Shown: positions 15,895 to 26,737 of the stretch, in pieces
Layout: each line of letters begins with the position of its first letter
Position numbering within the stretch: the stretch's first letter is position 1
From: Dictyostelium firmibasis
Taxonomy: Eukaryota > Evosea > Eumycetozoa > Dictyosteliales > Dictyosteliaceae
Reading direction: 5' to 3'
DNA: 37,500 bases
NCBI GenBank assembly: GCA_036169595.1
Contig: CM069770.1
Span: 1,075,001-1,112,500, forward strand
The notes under the pieces: model-generated
The model's input: only the letters and a program-made list of their open reading frames with translations
Database searches by the model: none
What the model was told of the DNA's origin: nothing
Translations under genes and position numbers: made by a program

Positions 15895-16561
15895 GTTTTT
15901 ACATTTTCCTTTTTTTTATTCTTTTTTTGGAATACTTTGATATTGGAAGTGATTTTCTTCTTTTATTCTTTTTCAAAAGTTTCATATTTGGCGAATTTAA
16001 TTCTTTTTTAAATTTGATTTAAATTTTTTATTTGAATAGAATAGAATAAAATAAAATAAAATAAAATAAAATAAAATAAAATAAAATAAAATAAAAAAAA
16101 AAAAAAAAAAAAAAGTATAAAAGAAAAAATTAAATTGAATTAAAAAAAAAAAAACTACATATATTTATATTTATAATTGAACATTAAATTTTTTTTTTTA
16201 TAATTTGAGCTTTAATAAATTGAATATCTAAAAATAAAGAAAAAAAAACAAATACATAAAAATAATATAAAAATAAAAAAAACAAATATTTTAAAAAACA
16301 AATAAATAAATAAATAAATAAAAAACAAATAATAAAAAAAAAATAAATAAAAAAAAATAAATAAATAAAAAAAAACAAATAACAAATAAAAAATAAAAAA
16401 TATATATCCAAACAATAAAAAAAATATTAAAAATAAATAAATAAATAAATAAATAAAATAACAAATAAATAAAAAAACAAATAAATAAAAAAACAAATAA
16501 ATAAAAAAAAAAAAAAAAAAAAAAAAAAACAAATAAATAAAAATAAAGATAATCCAAAAAA
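15264..16561. other. Divergent intergenic region with coding-like islands and AAATA repeats
   Basis: Separates two divergently transcribed genes. Mixed-composition islands occur at 15519-15650, 15730-15866 and about 15935-16010. On the + strand, 15519-15665 is a 48-codon frame beginning MSSPFSSAPNYCDKF, and 15726-15866 is open in the same frame with EEKLNNKDITDNDVIYLSQI. On the minus strand, 15731-15774 reads KRIIYGECVLKNEK between good splice signals, and 15965-16012 reads a basic peptide. No single gene model satisfies both strands. From 16036 to 16555 the DNA is simple: AAAATAAAAT, then AAATAAAT and ACAAATAA tandem repeats leading up to the Argonaute start. Possibly a decayed or very small gene. 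Confidence 0.4.
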
Positions 16562-19500
16562 ATGGATTCTAGAGAAAGGAAGAGAGATCTTCCAAGTGAC
16601 AATGATAATGATATAGAAAATAGAAAATCTAGAAGAGATGACAATAATCACCATCCTCGAAAATCTTATCAACAACCACCTCAAAATTATAAACAACCCC
16701 CACCTCAAAGTGGGTTTTATCCACCACCCCAAAGTGGGTATTATCCACAACATCAAAGTATATACCATCCACCACCACCACCACCACCACCACCACCACC
16801 TCAAAGCCAATTCTATCCATCACCACCTCAAAGCGAATACTATCCATCTCCAGCACCTCAAAGCGGATACTATCCATCTCCAGCACCTCAAAGCGGATAC
16901 TATCCACCACCTCCCCAAACAGGTATCTATTTTTCTCAACCAAGATATGACCTTAATTATCAACCTCCTCAATACCAATCTCAACAATCATATGAATATC
17001 AACCACCTTACCAATCATACCAACCTTCTCAATCACAACAACAACAACAACCACCTCAATACCAACAACAATCATATCAACAACCTTTTCAACATTCACA
17101 ACAACAACCACATCAATACCAACTACAATCATATCAACAACCTTTTCAACATTCACAACAACAACCATCCCAATCACAACCTCAAAATCAAGTTTTCTTC
17201 CAAATCCCTCAAGATAGAAATAGGGAATATAGAGATAATAGTGGTGTGGGAGGTGGTGATGGAAATGATAATTATGGATATAGTAGAAGTTGGGAAAGAG
17301 ACAACATGAGTGGTGGAAGTGGAGAAAGATTTGGAAATAGAATAAAAGGAGGTTTTGGTAGTAGAGATGATAACTATGGAAATAGAGGATATTATAGAGA
17401 AGGTAGAGAAAGGGAAAGTAATTCACAATCTTTATCCCCTCCATCATTCAGTAAATATATGGGTGTTGAAGAATCAAAATCCTCAAATAATAGCCTTAGT
17501 AAGAAAAATACTACAACCACCACAACATCCTTAAGTGGAATACCACCAACTTCTCCATCATCAACAAAACATACATTATTTACAAAAAGGATTAGGGATG
17601 AGGATATAGTTGATATAGCAACCATTAAAATAGATAGTGAACACAGACCAAAATCCTCTACACCTGTTAAACTAGTAACGAATAGATATATGTTGAATAC
17701 ATACAAATCTGTCCAAATTTATCAATATGACGTGGCATTTATAGTAAGTTTTTTTTTTTTTTGAAATTTTTTTTTTTTGAAATTATTAATATTAATTTTT
17801 TTTATTTTTTTAAAACAAAAAAGCCACCATTATTTAACAAGCCTAAAAAATATGATATTATTTCAAGCTTATCAAAAAAGATTGGCGTTAATATATATGA
17901 TGGATCAGCATTAATGTATTGCATTAGTGACTCAATAAAAGAGCATTGTTTTGAAATTGAAAATGATCTTAGAGTAAAGATAACATTGATTCAATTATTG
18001 GACGAAATGACAGTTATTCAATTTTACAATGTTTTTATGAAAAGGATTATGCGATTATTAGGTTATTCAGTTGTTGGTAGACAATATTATAATAGTCAGT
18101 TATCAAAATCAATTGAACGATCAAGTTTAAATATTTGGCCTGGTTATTTCACTTCAGTAAATAAAATTGCGGATGGGATTTCATTATTAGTTGATGTTTC
18201 TCAAAAAGTTATTAGAAGACAATCAGTTCTATCAACTATTAAAGGTGCTGGAAGCTATGGTGCTCGTGGTTATAGAAAATCAAAACAAGACATTGAAAAT
18301 GAATTAATAGGATCAATTGTAATAACATTATATAATAATAAAACATATCGTATTAATTCAATTGATTGGAGTAAAACACCAAATTCAAAATTTAGTACCG
18401 ACAAAGGAGATATCTCATTCCTCGAATATTATAAGATAACATATGGTAAAGATATTCGTACTTTGGATCAACCACTACTAGTATCACGGTCAAAGGGTAA
18501 GAATAATGATGTATTTCTAATTCCAGAATTATGTAATCTTACTGGTATTAGTAATGAAGATCGTAAAAACAATTCAATGATGAAAGAGATTAGTGAACAT
18601 ATAAATGTTGAATCAAAGAGAAGATTTCATACTATTCAATCATTGATAGATTCAATTGGTTCAAGTGAGGCTATAAAGGAAGAAACTTCGAAATGGGGCC
18701 TCTCATTTCAAACTCCTATAGAAGTAATAGGGCATCAATTCCCACCACCCTTTAAAGATGTTGCGCGTTACAAAAAATTAAAAGATATCTGGGCAATCAT
18801 TGTACCAGATGATTGTTATCCTAGTATCGATGCATTTGTACGATTAATGACTGATAAATTTACAATGGAGAAGCCATCGGTTAAAATAATTAGATTCAAT
18901 CCATTGGGCAAAGACTATTCAAATGCAATCAAAGAATTAGTAGAGAAAATTAATCCTTCATTTATTGTCGTGGTTGTATCAGGTGCTAAAACTGAACTAT
19001 ACAATTCAATAAAGAGAACTGCAATTTTGGAATGTAAAGTAATAACACAAGTTGTAACCATTAAAACTATAACCGGTCAAAAAATTGGTTCAATATTCTC
19101 TAAAATCACCAATCAAATCAGTGCTAAAATTGATATACCACCTTGGTGTTTGAAAGATAATTCAAACCTTGGTATTCCAAATTATACTATGATCGTTGGT
19201 ATTGACGTTGGTCATAATACTGATAAAGAATCTAGATCGGTAGCTGCATTTTGTGCTTCAGTAAATCATAGTTTCACAAATTTCTTTGTATCATGTAGTA
19301 TTCAAAAACAAAATACCAAAGAGGTCATTCATTCTTTGGGTAACTCTATGAATTGTGCACTAAGATCTTATTATTCAAAGAATGGTCGTCTACCTGAGAG
19401 AATCATTGTATATCGTGATGGTGTTGGTGATGGAATGTTGGACCAAATCAATAAATATGAAGTGTCTTCAATTAGAGAATCTTTCTCCCAACTACCTCAA

Positions 19501-19902
19501 TCTATGGGCCCAAAACCATTACTCATCTATATTGTTGTAAAAAAACAAACTCATCTCCGTCTATTCAATATGGCAAATGATTTGAGTAGTCCTAGTCAAG
19601 GTGTTGTAGTAAATAAATCCGTCACAAAGGGAGGATGGTATGAATTCTTTTTGGTCTCTCAAAAAACTCATAAAGGTACTGCAAATCCAACACATTATCA
19701 TGTACTTCAGGATGATACCGATATTTCTATAGAGTCTTTACAATTACTCACTTTTAATCTATGCTTCCTATATTTTAATTTTGATCAAGCAGTCTCGGTG
19801 CCAATGGTTTGTCAATATTCTCACAAAAGTGCTTTACTTTGTGGAAATTCTTTAAATGCTTCAACTCCTGACGAAATGAGTAACCATTTATTCTTTTTAT
19901 AA
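16562..19902 (+). CDS. Argonaute/Piwi-family protein
   Basis: Two exons, 16562..17743 and 17824..19902 (GTAAGT..AAG), give 1086 aa. Residues 1-220 are Pro/Gln/Tyr-rich with tandem QSGYYPxPAP-like units. About 223-287 is Arg/Gly-rich (GGFGSR, NRGYYREGRER), the type of tail that is arginine-methylated in Piwi proteins. An N domain starts near VTNRYMLN. A PAZ-like region is about 500-640, ending DVFLIPELCNLTGI. MID and PIWI run from about 717 (WAIIVPDDC) to the end. The RNase H-type triad is intact: Asp855 in GIDVGH, Asp926 in YRDGVGDG and His1018 in NPTHYHVL, so slicer activity is expected. Dictyostelium has a small set of Argonautes (agnA-agnE) that act with RdRPs and Dicers to silence retroelements and make miRNA-like RNAs. 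I cannot tell which member this is. A strong hairpin lies 18 bases past the stop. Confidence 0.95.
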
Positions 19903-20243
19903 AAAATAAATAAAAAATCCAAACCCTTTTGTAGTAATAATAATTAATTATTATTATTATAAAAGGTTTTTTTTTTTAATTTTTTTTTTTTTGTTCTTTT
20001 GTTTTTATTTTTTTTTTTTAAAAAGATTTAACATAGTTAGACACTAAATTGGTGATAACTTTTGTACACAATAAAATTTTTAAAAAAGTTTTTATTCCAT
20101 TAACAATCAAAAAAAAAAAGTTTATTCTTGTTAAATAAATTTAAAAGAACTTCATATTTTTTTTTTTTTTATAAATTTTTTTTTTATTTTTATGTTTTTT
20201 AATTTTTTTTTACAATTTTTTTTTTTTTATTTAATTAAAAAAG
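19903..20243. other. Intergenic DNA with a 25-bp-arm hairpin
   Basis: A near-perfect inverted repeat (19921-19970) follows the Argonaute stop and is followed by T runs. The rest up to the MoaE-like start is T-rich with one mixed island (20025-20130). Nothing else is recognisable. Confidence 0.7.
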
Positions 20244-20720
20244 ATGACAGACGAATCAAGAATAAAAATTGAAGTTAATGAAAATATAATTGATTTAAAC
20301 TATTGGTATAAAATTGTATCAGATGATAGTAGTGGTGCAACTTCATCATTTTTGGGTACAACTAGAAATGAATTTAAAGGTAAAGGAGTTGAGAGATTAG
20401 AGTATGAAACCTATAAACCAATGGCAATTAAAGAGATTGAAAAAATTTGTAAAACCATATTGAATGGATTTGAGGGTGATATTAAAAAAATTGGTGTTGT
20501 TCATAGAATAGGAAATGTACCAGTGGGTGAGTCAAGTATTTTAATTGTAATTTCTTCTGGTCATAGAAAATCATCATTAGAAGCAGTTCACTACGCCATC
20601 GATACAATTAAATCTACTGTACCAATTTGGAAAAAAGAATTTTATACTGATGGTTCTGAGAATCAATGGAAAGGAAATTGTGAATCTTGTCATTTTAATA
20701 ATAATAATCATCCTCATTAA
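20244..20720 (+). CDS. MOCS2B: Molybdopterin synthase large (catalytic) subunit, MoaE/MOCS2B
   Basis: A single exon of 158 aa, close to the normal MoaE length of about 150. Family marks in order: the FLGTTRNEFKGKGVERLEYE segment (Arg41 equals the conserved active-site Arg), the KKIGVVHRIGNVPVGESSI core, SGHRKSSLEAVHYAID, and STVPIWKKEF with the catalytic lysines (about Lys123 and Lys130). The enzyme transfers sulfur from the thiocarboxylated MoaD/MOCS2A small subunit to precursor Z (cPMP), making molybdopterin in the cytosol. The C-terminus ends in an Asn/His tail. In animals the two subunits come from one bicistronic transcript, but no small-subunit frame is visible next to this gene. Confidence 0.96.
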   Translation: MTDESRIKIEVNENIIDLNYWYKIVSDDSSGATSSFLGTTRNEFKGKGVERLEYETYKPMAIKEIEKICKTILNGFEGDIKKIGVVHRIGNVPVGESSILIVISSGHRKSSLEAVHYAIDTIKSTVPIWKKEFYTDGSENQWKGNCESCHFNNNNHPH

Positions 20721-20857
20721 TTAAAAAGGAAAAATAAATAAATAAATCATTCACCATTTGTAAAATATTTTAAAAAATAATAATGAAAGTATGAAAAAAA
20801 TTAAAAAATATCTTTTTTTTAAAATTTTTTTTAAACTGTGTTGTCTTTTTTGATTTT

Positions 20858-20892
<35 letters not shown>

Positions 20893-20956
20893 CATAAACA
20901 TTACTTTCAATTATTTTTTTTTTTTTTTTTTTGTTAATAATAATAGTAATAATAAA

Positions 20957-21856
20957 ATGATTAATAGATTATTTTCAATTAATAATATTAAAAATGGATC
21001 AAAATTTTTTAGTACAACAGTAGTAGTTGAAAATAAACAACCATTAGTAATATTGGAGAAACATTTAGTTAATGGAAAATATACAGGTGTCCAAATTGTT
21101 AAATTAAATAAACCAAAACATTTGAATGCATTAACATTTGAAATGGGTGTTGATTATAAGAGAGTGGTTGATACATTAGCAGAGGATAAAGATTTGAAAT
21201 GTGTTGTATTAACTGGTGAAGGTAAAGCATTTTCAGCTGGTGGAGACTTGGATTTCTTAATTGAAAGAACTAAAGATACACCAGAAAACAATCAAAAAAT
21301 AATGGAAAGATTTTATCGTACATTTTTATATATTCGTTCATTACCAGTACCAATCATTTCAGCAATTAATGGTGCTGCAATAGGTGCAGGATTTTGTTTA
21401 GCTTTAGCAACTGATATGCGTATAGTTAGCAATAAAGCACCAGTTGGTTTAACATTCTCAAAATTAGGTATTCATCCAGGTATGGGTGTAACTCATTCAA
21501 TTACAAATATAGTTGGTCAAGATGTTGCCTCCTATATGTTATTATCAAGTGATATTATTAAAGGTGATGAAGCTCAAAAGTTAGGTTTAGTTTTGAAATC
21601 GGTTGAACCTGACCAAGTTTTACCAACAGCTTTAAACCTTGCTGAAACAATCTCAAGAAATTCAACTATCGCTGTTAATTCTACCACAAAAACTTTACGT
21701 AATAAATATAATTCAGATTTAGATAGAAGTTTAACTCGTGAAGCTGATGCTCAAAGTCAATGTTGGGCCTCAAAAGATATCATTGAAGGTATTTTAGCAA
21801 TTAGAGAAGGTAGAGACCCAAAACATAATCATTTATTATTTGATAATCAAAAATAA
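20957..21856 (+). CDS. Mitochondrial enoyl-CoA hydratase/isomerase-family protein
   Basis: A single exon of 299 aa with the crotonase fold. The first about 25 residues ([20 protein letters not shown]) are basic, Ser/Asn-rich and lack acids, as in a mitochondrial presequence. Core motifs are [16 protein letters not shown], the oxyanion-hole loops [15 protein letters not shown] (about 88-101) and [17 protein letters not shown] (about 137-153), and [17 protein letters not shown]. The two glutamates that catalyse hydration in classical enoyl-CoA hydratase appear to be replaced (Cys147 at the first site, about Phe167 at the second). It may therefore be an isomerase, hydrolase or decarboxylase-like member rather than a true hydratase; the substrate is unknown. 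It lies 240 bases after the MoaE-like gene on the same strand but with its own T-rich promoter region. Confidence 0.92.
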   Translation: MINRLFSINNIKNGSKFFSTTVVVENKQPLVILEKHLVNGKYTGVQIVKLNKPKHLNALTFEMGVDYKRVVDTLAEDKDLKCVVLTGEGKAFSAGGDLDFLIERTKDTPENNQKIMERFYRTFLYIRSLPVPIISAINGAAIGAGFCLALATDMRIVSNKAPVGLTFSKLGIHPGMGVTHSITNIVGQDVASYMLLSSDIIKGDEAQKLGLVLKSVEPDQVLPTALNLAETISRNSTIAVNSTTKTLRNKYNSDLDRSLTREADAQSQCWASKDIIEGILAIREGRDPKHNHLLFDNQK

Positions 21857-22051
21857 AATTGAAAAAAAAAAAAAAAGTCATCAATAATTATAATTGGTAT
21901 TCCAAAAAAATAATAATAAAATATATTTATTATTATATATAAATATGTACTATTATTATTATTACTATTATTATTATTATGTATATATTAATAAATACTA
22001 TTGTTTTTTATTGTTTGTTTTTTATTTTTTATTTTTTTTTATTTTATTTTA
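21857..22051. other. Convergent intergenic spacer
   Basis: About 195 bases between two converging stops. It contains ATT/TAT repeats and poly-A signal-like AATAAA motifs usable on either strand. Confidence 0.6.
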
Positions 22052-23985
22052 TTATTTTGTTTTTTGAACTTTATTTGAAGTTGATTTCTTATGAGTTTGA
22101 ATATGTTTTAAAAAGGTTGGTTTTTGTCTTTCCTCTCTTTTATCTAATACAATTTTAGATTTACATCTCCACATACACCAATATGGATCATAGAAATAAT
22201 CTTTAGCACGAACTTGTTCCTCTTGAAGTCTAATATCAATAAGTTCTTCCTTATCCAAAAGACCAATAGAAGAGATGATAGTAGGGGTAGTGTTGCCATT
22301 AATGGTATCGGTAGAATTTGGCATTTCAGGTACAACTAAATCGTCATTGATATTTATTGAAGAGGAATCTTCAACTTCGACACCATCATCAGTAGAGTGT
22401 AAACCATCGAAATAGAAATAAAAGTATTGTTCCTCCTCTGGGTCGAAATGTAAAATTGGTTTACCTAATTGACATTCTCTGCAGATGAATGGTTGAGTGG
22501 ATTTTTCACGAGTATATGGTAAATTAAGACAATGTAAATGGAATGCTCTTAAACAACTTCCTTGACAAAGTACCAATGGAACTGGTTGAGCTGACATTGT
22601 AACAATATCATTGCTTGCTATGATGTTACCATTTACATCTAAAGTTGGTGGTGGTGGTGGTTGTTGATATGGAATTGGTGGTTGTTTACACATATCACAA
22701 ACCAATGCAACGATCTCTGATTTATATTGTGCTTCGATTTCACTTTGTTTCAAATGTTGTTGATATTGGTCCTCGAACTCCTTATCAATGTCTTCGATAC
22801 ATTCAAATGGGTTACTGCCATCGACATCATTTGAGGCAATAGCAGCATTTACAATCCCCATTACATTAGAGAATACTAATTTAACATCTTGATAGATTAT
22901 TTGATAGTCTTTGTAGTATTTAGTGGTTAATCTCTTTTCAATTATACCCAAATCCATTGGATTCTTTATGTGATCTTTATATTTTAATTCATCACCAAAT
23001 GGTTCTCTAAAATGTTTGGTTCTTGGATCCTTGATCAATTGGCTGACCATCGATTTTAAATGATCAATCATCAAATCATTTAAAATTGGTTTTATAGTTT
23101 TAACCTTTGGACGATAGACTTGTTTTGCCCATTTTTGTTGTTGTGCAATATGAGCTTGATGAAGTTGTGCTTGTAGCGCTTGTTGTTGTCTTATTAATTG
23201 CTCCTCTGGTGTTATTTCACGACCATCCTCACCAATAATTGGTTGAGAAATATTTTGTTGTTGAGGTTGTTGGGATTGTTGTGAATGTAATTGTTGATGT
23301 TGATGTTGTTGTAAATGTTGTAGTTGTAATTGTTGTTGTTGTTGTTGTTGTTGAAGATATTGTTGTTGTTGACGTTGTTGTTGTTGTTGCTGCTGTTGCT
23401 GTTGTTGTTGCTGAATTAATCCAAGTGATTGTTGTGATTGAGGAGTATTAAAAATATTATTTATTAATTGTTGAGGAGTTGGAGTTTGTTGTTGTGGATG
23501 ATTTTGAATTGGAGTATGATAGATATTATTCATTATGGCCGATTTAATTGGTGTAATATTACTGATTGGTTGTTGTTTCACTGGTGTCGAATAATTACTA
23601 TTACCATTGATTAAACCATTGCTACCATTGGAGAGGGGTGTATTGTTATTAACTCCTCCCATACCACCGTTACCAATGGTTTGAACACTTGAATCATAAC
23701 CCATGTGATCACCCATCATCATTGGATTATTTGATCTTTGACGTCTGGAATCCTGTTGTTGTTTAATATAACATTTTTTACATTTACTTGCACGTGGGTA
23801 AAACTCTGATAATGGTAGAATTGAATTTGTATTCCACCATTGTTGATGTAATGGATGTTGGCATGCTTGATAATTAATTCCTGGTTGTTTCTCTAATTGT
23901 GGTATATCCATTGGATGTGGTGAATGTTGTGCTTGAGCTGCGGCTGCGGCTGCGGCTGCTGCTGCACGAGTTGGTGTTTGTTTAG

Positions 23986-24020
<35 letters not shown>

Positions 24021-25024
24021 AATAAAAGTGCTTGTTGTTGTGCAACATGTTGTTGTTGTAAATAGTGTTGTTGTTGTTGATAGAAGAGTTGTTGTTGTTG
24101 TTGCTGATGACTTTGTTGTTGATGTTGTTGTTGCTGTTGTTGTTGTTGATGTTGTTGTTGTTGTAGCAATTGTTGTTGTAATTGCATTTGTTGTTGTGGT
24201 GTGAACATCATTTGTTGTGAGTAAGGTGCAACCATTGGTTGCTTAACAGGTGTCATCATAGGCACACCACCACTAATTGTACCACTTGATACAATTGGAC
24301 TAATTGCAGAGAGTTGTGGTGCAACTTTATTACTACTTATTAAAATTGGGCTCATTGCATTAATGTTTGCCTCAATTGAACCATCAGCATGTTGATGAAG
24401 TTGTTGTTGTTGTAATTGTTGTTGTTGTAATAATTGTTGTTGTGCCAACTGTTTTTTACTCTCTTTCACTGGTATAATTGGTGAATGATTAATATGTTTA
24501 ACTCTAGTTGGATCGACAGGGTCACCATCTTGTTCATGTCTTGAAATGTGACGACTAAAGTTTGCTTGTAATGATTTATTACAATTTAAAAAGAAACAAG
24601 TATAGAAACCCTCTTCATTCTTATGAAATAAATTTGAACCATATTTTTCCCTTTGATAATTCATTAGACCTGGACCATCGGTTTTCATCAAGGTATTGGG
24701 TGTTGGTGGTGCACTACCAATTGGTGGTGTTGTAACGATGGTTGATGTGGTCATTGTTGGTGTAATTGCTGAGTTTTGCAATGGTGATGTCACTAATTGT
24801 TGTTGGTGTTGGTGTTGTTGTACTTGTTGGTGTTGTTGTTGTTGTTGTTGTTGCACTTGTTGTTGTTGCACTTGTTGTTGTTGTGCTTGTTGTAATAATG
24901 GATTAATTAATCCTACCAATGGTGAATGTAATTGTTGTGTTAACATGCTTGTATCAGTACCTGGCAATGGTAATGGTAATGATGTTTGCCCATATAATCC
25001 ATTATATAAACCATAAGGATTCAT
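22052..25024 (-). CDS. PolyQ protein with divergent bromodomain and PHD finger
   Basis: One exon of 990 aa. A C2H2-like finger near residue 140-160 reads YTCFFLNC then FSRHISRH. Several Gln/His tracts and a 10-Ala run (about 350-370) follow. A cysteine cluster at about 380-420 includes KCKKC. A bromodomain-like region at about 640-755 includes FREPFGDELKYKDHIKNPMD, LGIIEKRLTTKYYKDYQIIYQD and VKLVFSNVMGIVN, but the acetyl-lysine Asn cannot be placed with confidence. A PHD-type C4HC3 set at about 776-850 comprises CDMC, CQGSC, HLHC and CREC. The C-terminus has another Cys/His set, CMWRC with HIQTH. This looks like a nuclear chromatin-associated reader. Homology to a named protein is not clear to me. 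The ORF opposite its Gln codons is a shadow. Confidence 0.9.
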
Positions 25025-25694
25025 TTTTTTTTTTTATATTATTTATTATGTAAAAAGTTTTTTTTTTCTCCTTTTCTTTTTCTTTTCTTTTTCTTTATCT
25101 TTATCTTTATACTTTTTTTTTTTATTTTTTTTTAATTAGATAGGGGTGTGTCGGTGTAATGATGGAGGTGGACAAATATATTATATTAAATATTTTTAAA
25201 TATAGTTAAAATTTTTATTACTATTATGATATTTTACAAAAAGTGTTTTTATTTTTAATTAAATTTCAGAAAATTTTAAAAATGAAAAAATGAAAAAAAA
25301 AATAAAAAAAGAGGGATCGATTTCAATTTCAATTCCAATTGTTTTTAGTTTTTTTTTTTTTTTTTGGTTTTTTTTTGTCTTTTATTTATGTGTACACACA
25401 ACAAAAAAAAAAAATTTTAAAATTTTTTTTTTGAAAATTTCAAAAAAAAAATAAAAAATAAAAAATAAAAAATTAAAAAAAAAAAAATTTAAAAAAAAAA
25501 AATATATTTTTGAGAAAATTAACGGTCACATTTCTTGAAGAGTGAAAACAAAGAAGACTTGTGTCAATTTAATTTTTTCCTTATTAAGGCTAAAGAATGG
25601 TTTGTTTGTTACTATAAAATTTATTTTTACTTTATTTTTATTTTTTTATTTTTTTTCATTATATTTTTATATTTTTTTTTTTTATTTTTTTTGG
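25025..25694. other. Intergenic/promoter DNA of the bromodomain-PHD gene
   Basis: Contains CTTTTTCTTT repeats (25068-25112) directly upstream of the ATG and a GT/G-rich island at 25142-25171 (GGGGTGTGTCGGTG) that resembles the GT-rich boxes bound by the developmental factor GBF. Further A/T runs and an island at 25520-25615 precede the stop of the YqfB-like gene. No gene is supported. Confidence 0.4.
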
Positions 25695-26018
25695 TCATTT
25701 GTTTTTTTTATCTTCACAATCAATTAAAATAAATTCAATTAAAAATAAATCCAATAAACCCGGGTAAATTTCAGAGATAACATTTTTTAATTGTTCTAAT
25801 GTCATATTCTCTTGAATTGCATGTGTTTCATTTAGTTGACTAAAATGAATTGGAGAAACTGATAAAATTTTAATATTACAAAAAAAATTTCCATCTTCAT
25901 GTTTTGAAACTCTAATCATATCACCCACTCTTACATCACCTTCTCTTCTAATTGTTATCGTTTTCTTATGTTCAAGTATATCTTTTTCAAAACGGGAATA
26001 AAAAGTGATTTCTTTCAT
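25695..26018 (-). CDS. YqfB-like N4-acetylcytidine amidohydrolase (ASCH fold)
   Basis: A single exon of 107 aa that aligns from end to end with E. coli YqfB (103 aa), as I recall it. Shared blocks are ITFYSRFEKDIL, KKTITIRREG, VGDMIRV, DGNFFCNI, HAIQENMTLEQLK and SEIYPG, ending FILIDC. The residues reported as catalytic in YqfB (Lys21, Thr24, Glu74) correspond to Lys19, Thr22 and Glu70, all present. The family hydrolyses N4-acetylcytidine to cytidine and acetate, a salvage step for modified nucleosides from RNA turnover. There is no signal peptide or membrane segment, so a cytosolic enzyme is expected. The taxonomic spread is mainly bacterial, which makes gene transfer possible; codon use looks local. 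The Lys-rich tail after IDC is specific to this copy. Confidence 0.93.
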   Translation of the reverse strand: MKEITFYSRFEKDILEHKKTITIRREGDVRVGDMIRVSKHEDGNFFCNIKILSVSPIHFSQLNETHAIQENMTLEQLKNVISEIYPGLLDLFLIEFILIDCEDKKNK

Positions 26019-26034
26019 ATTTACTTCTAATGTT

Positions 26035-26065
<31 letters not shown>

Positions 26066-26737
26066 AAAAAAAAAAAAAAAATGTAAAAAAATTAAGAAAA
26101 ATTTGGATAAAAAAAAAAATATAAAATTTATCATTGTAAGATTATTAAACTCCTAAAAAGTTGCAAAAAAAAAAAAATATAAAACCTTTTTTGATAAAAG
26201 AAAAAAAAAAAAAAAAAAAAAAACACTTATTTTTTAAGTTTACTAACCAAAGGTGCTTTCTTTTATTATAATCTTTTGATAACAACAATAAGTACAATTT
26301 AAAGGTTTTGATAATTTAAACTGTACTTTCTTTTGTTAAATCTAACCGACACATTTCACTAAATAGATGAAACCATAAATTATTCCAATATTTTGCACTC
26401 AAGATATATCAAATTAAAAAATAAATAAAAAAATTAAAATCTGTAAATTCAAAAATAAAATTGAGATTTTTTTATTTTTTTTTTTTTATTTTTTTATTTT
26501 TAATTTTAAAGGATGTGAAGTTATTTAATAGCATGTGAAATATTAGCAATGGTAAATTAGAAAGGAAATTGAAGTGATGGTATTATTACAACAGATTCAA
26601 AAGTACCTACATAATCAAATACTATTAATACAACTACAACTATTTAATCGACCAAAATTGGTGAATACTTTAGAGGATCAGTCAACTAAAATTACAAAAT
26701 AAAAAAAATAAATTTTTATTTAAAACAAACTGATAAA
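26019..26737. other. Intergenic DNA with a hairpin and decayed coding traces
   Basis: Poly-A blocks (26036-26225) are followed by mixed sequence. An inverted repeat with 12 of 13 matching bases lies at 26291-26327. From 26520 to 26700 there is a stretch with Thr-rich, stop-interrupted frames on the + strand (for example KIGEYFRGSVN) that may belong to the adjacent broken kinase. No intact gene. Confidence 0.4.

Noticed and set aside
16184-16644. Phe/Leu-rich ORFs on the minus strand
   Set aside because: They come from AAATAAAT and ACAAATAA simple repeats upstream of the Argonaute start.
16629-17706. Several overlapping ORFs on both strands over the Argonaute N-terminus
   Set aside because: They are shadows of the Pro/Gln repeats; codon use and the downstream PAZ/PIWI frame support only the + strand model.
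24696-25016. Cys-rich ORF opposite the polyQ region
   Set aside because: Cys codons here are the reverse complement of CAA repeats in the bromodomain-PHD gene.
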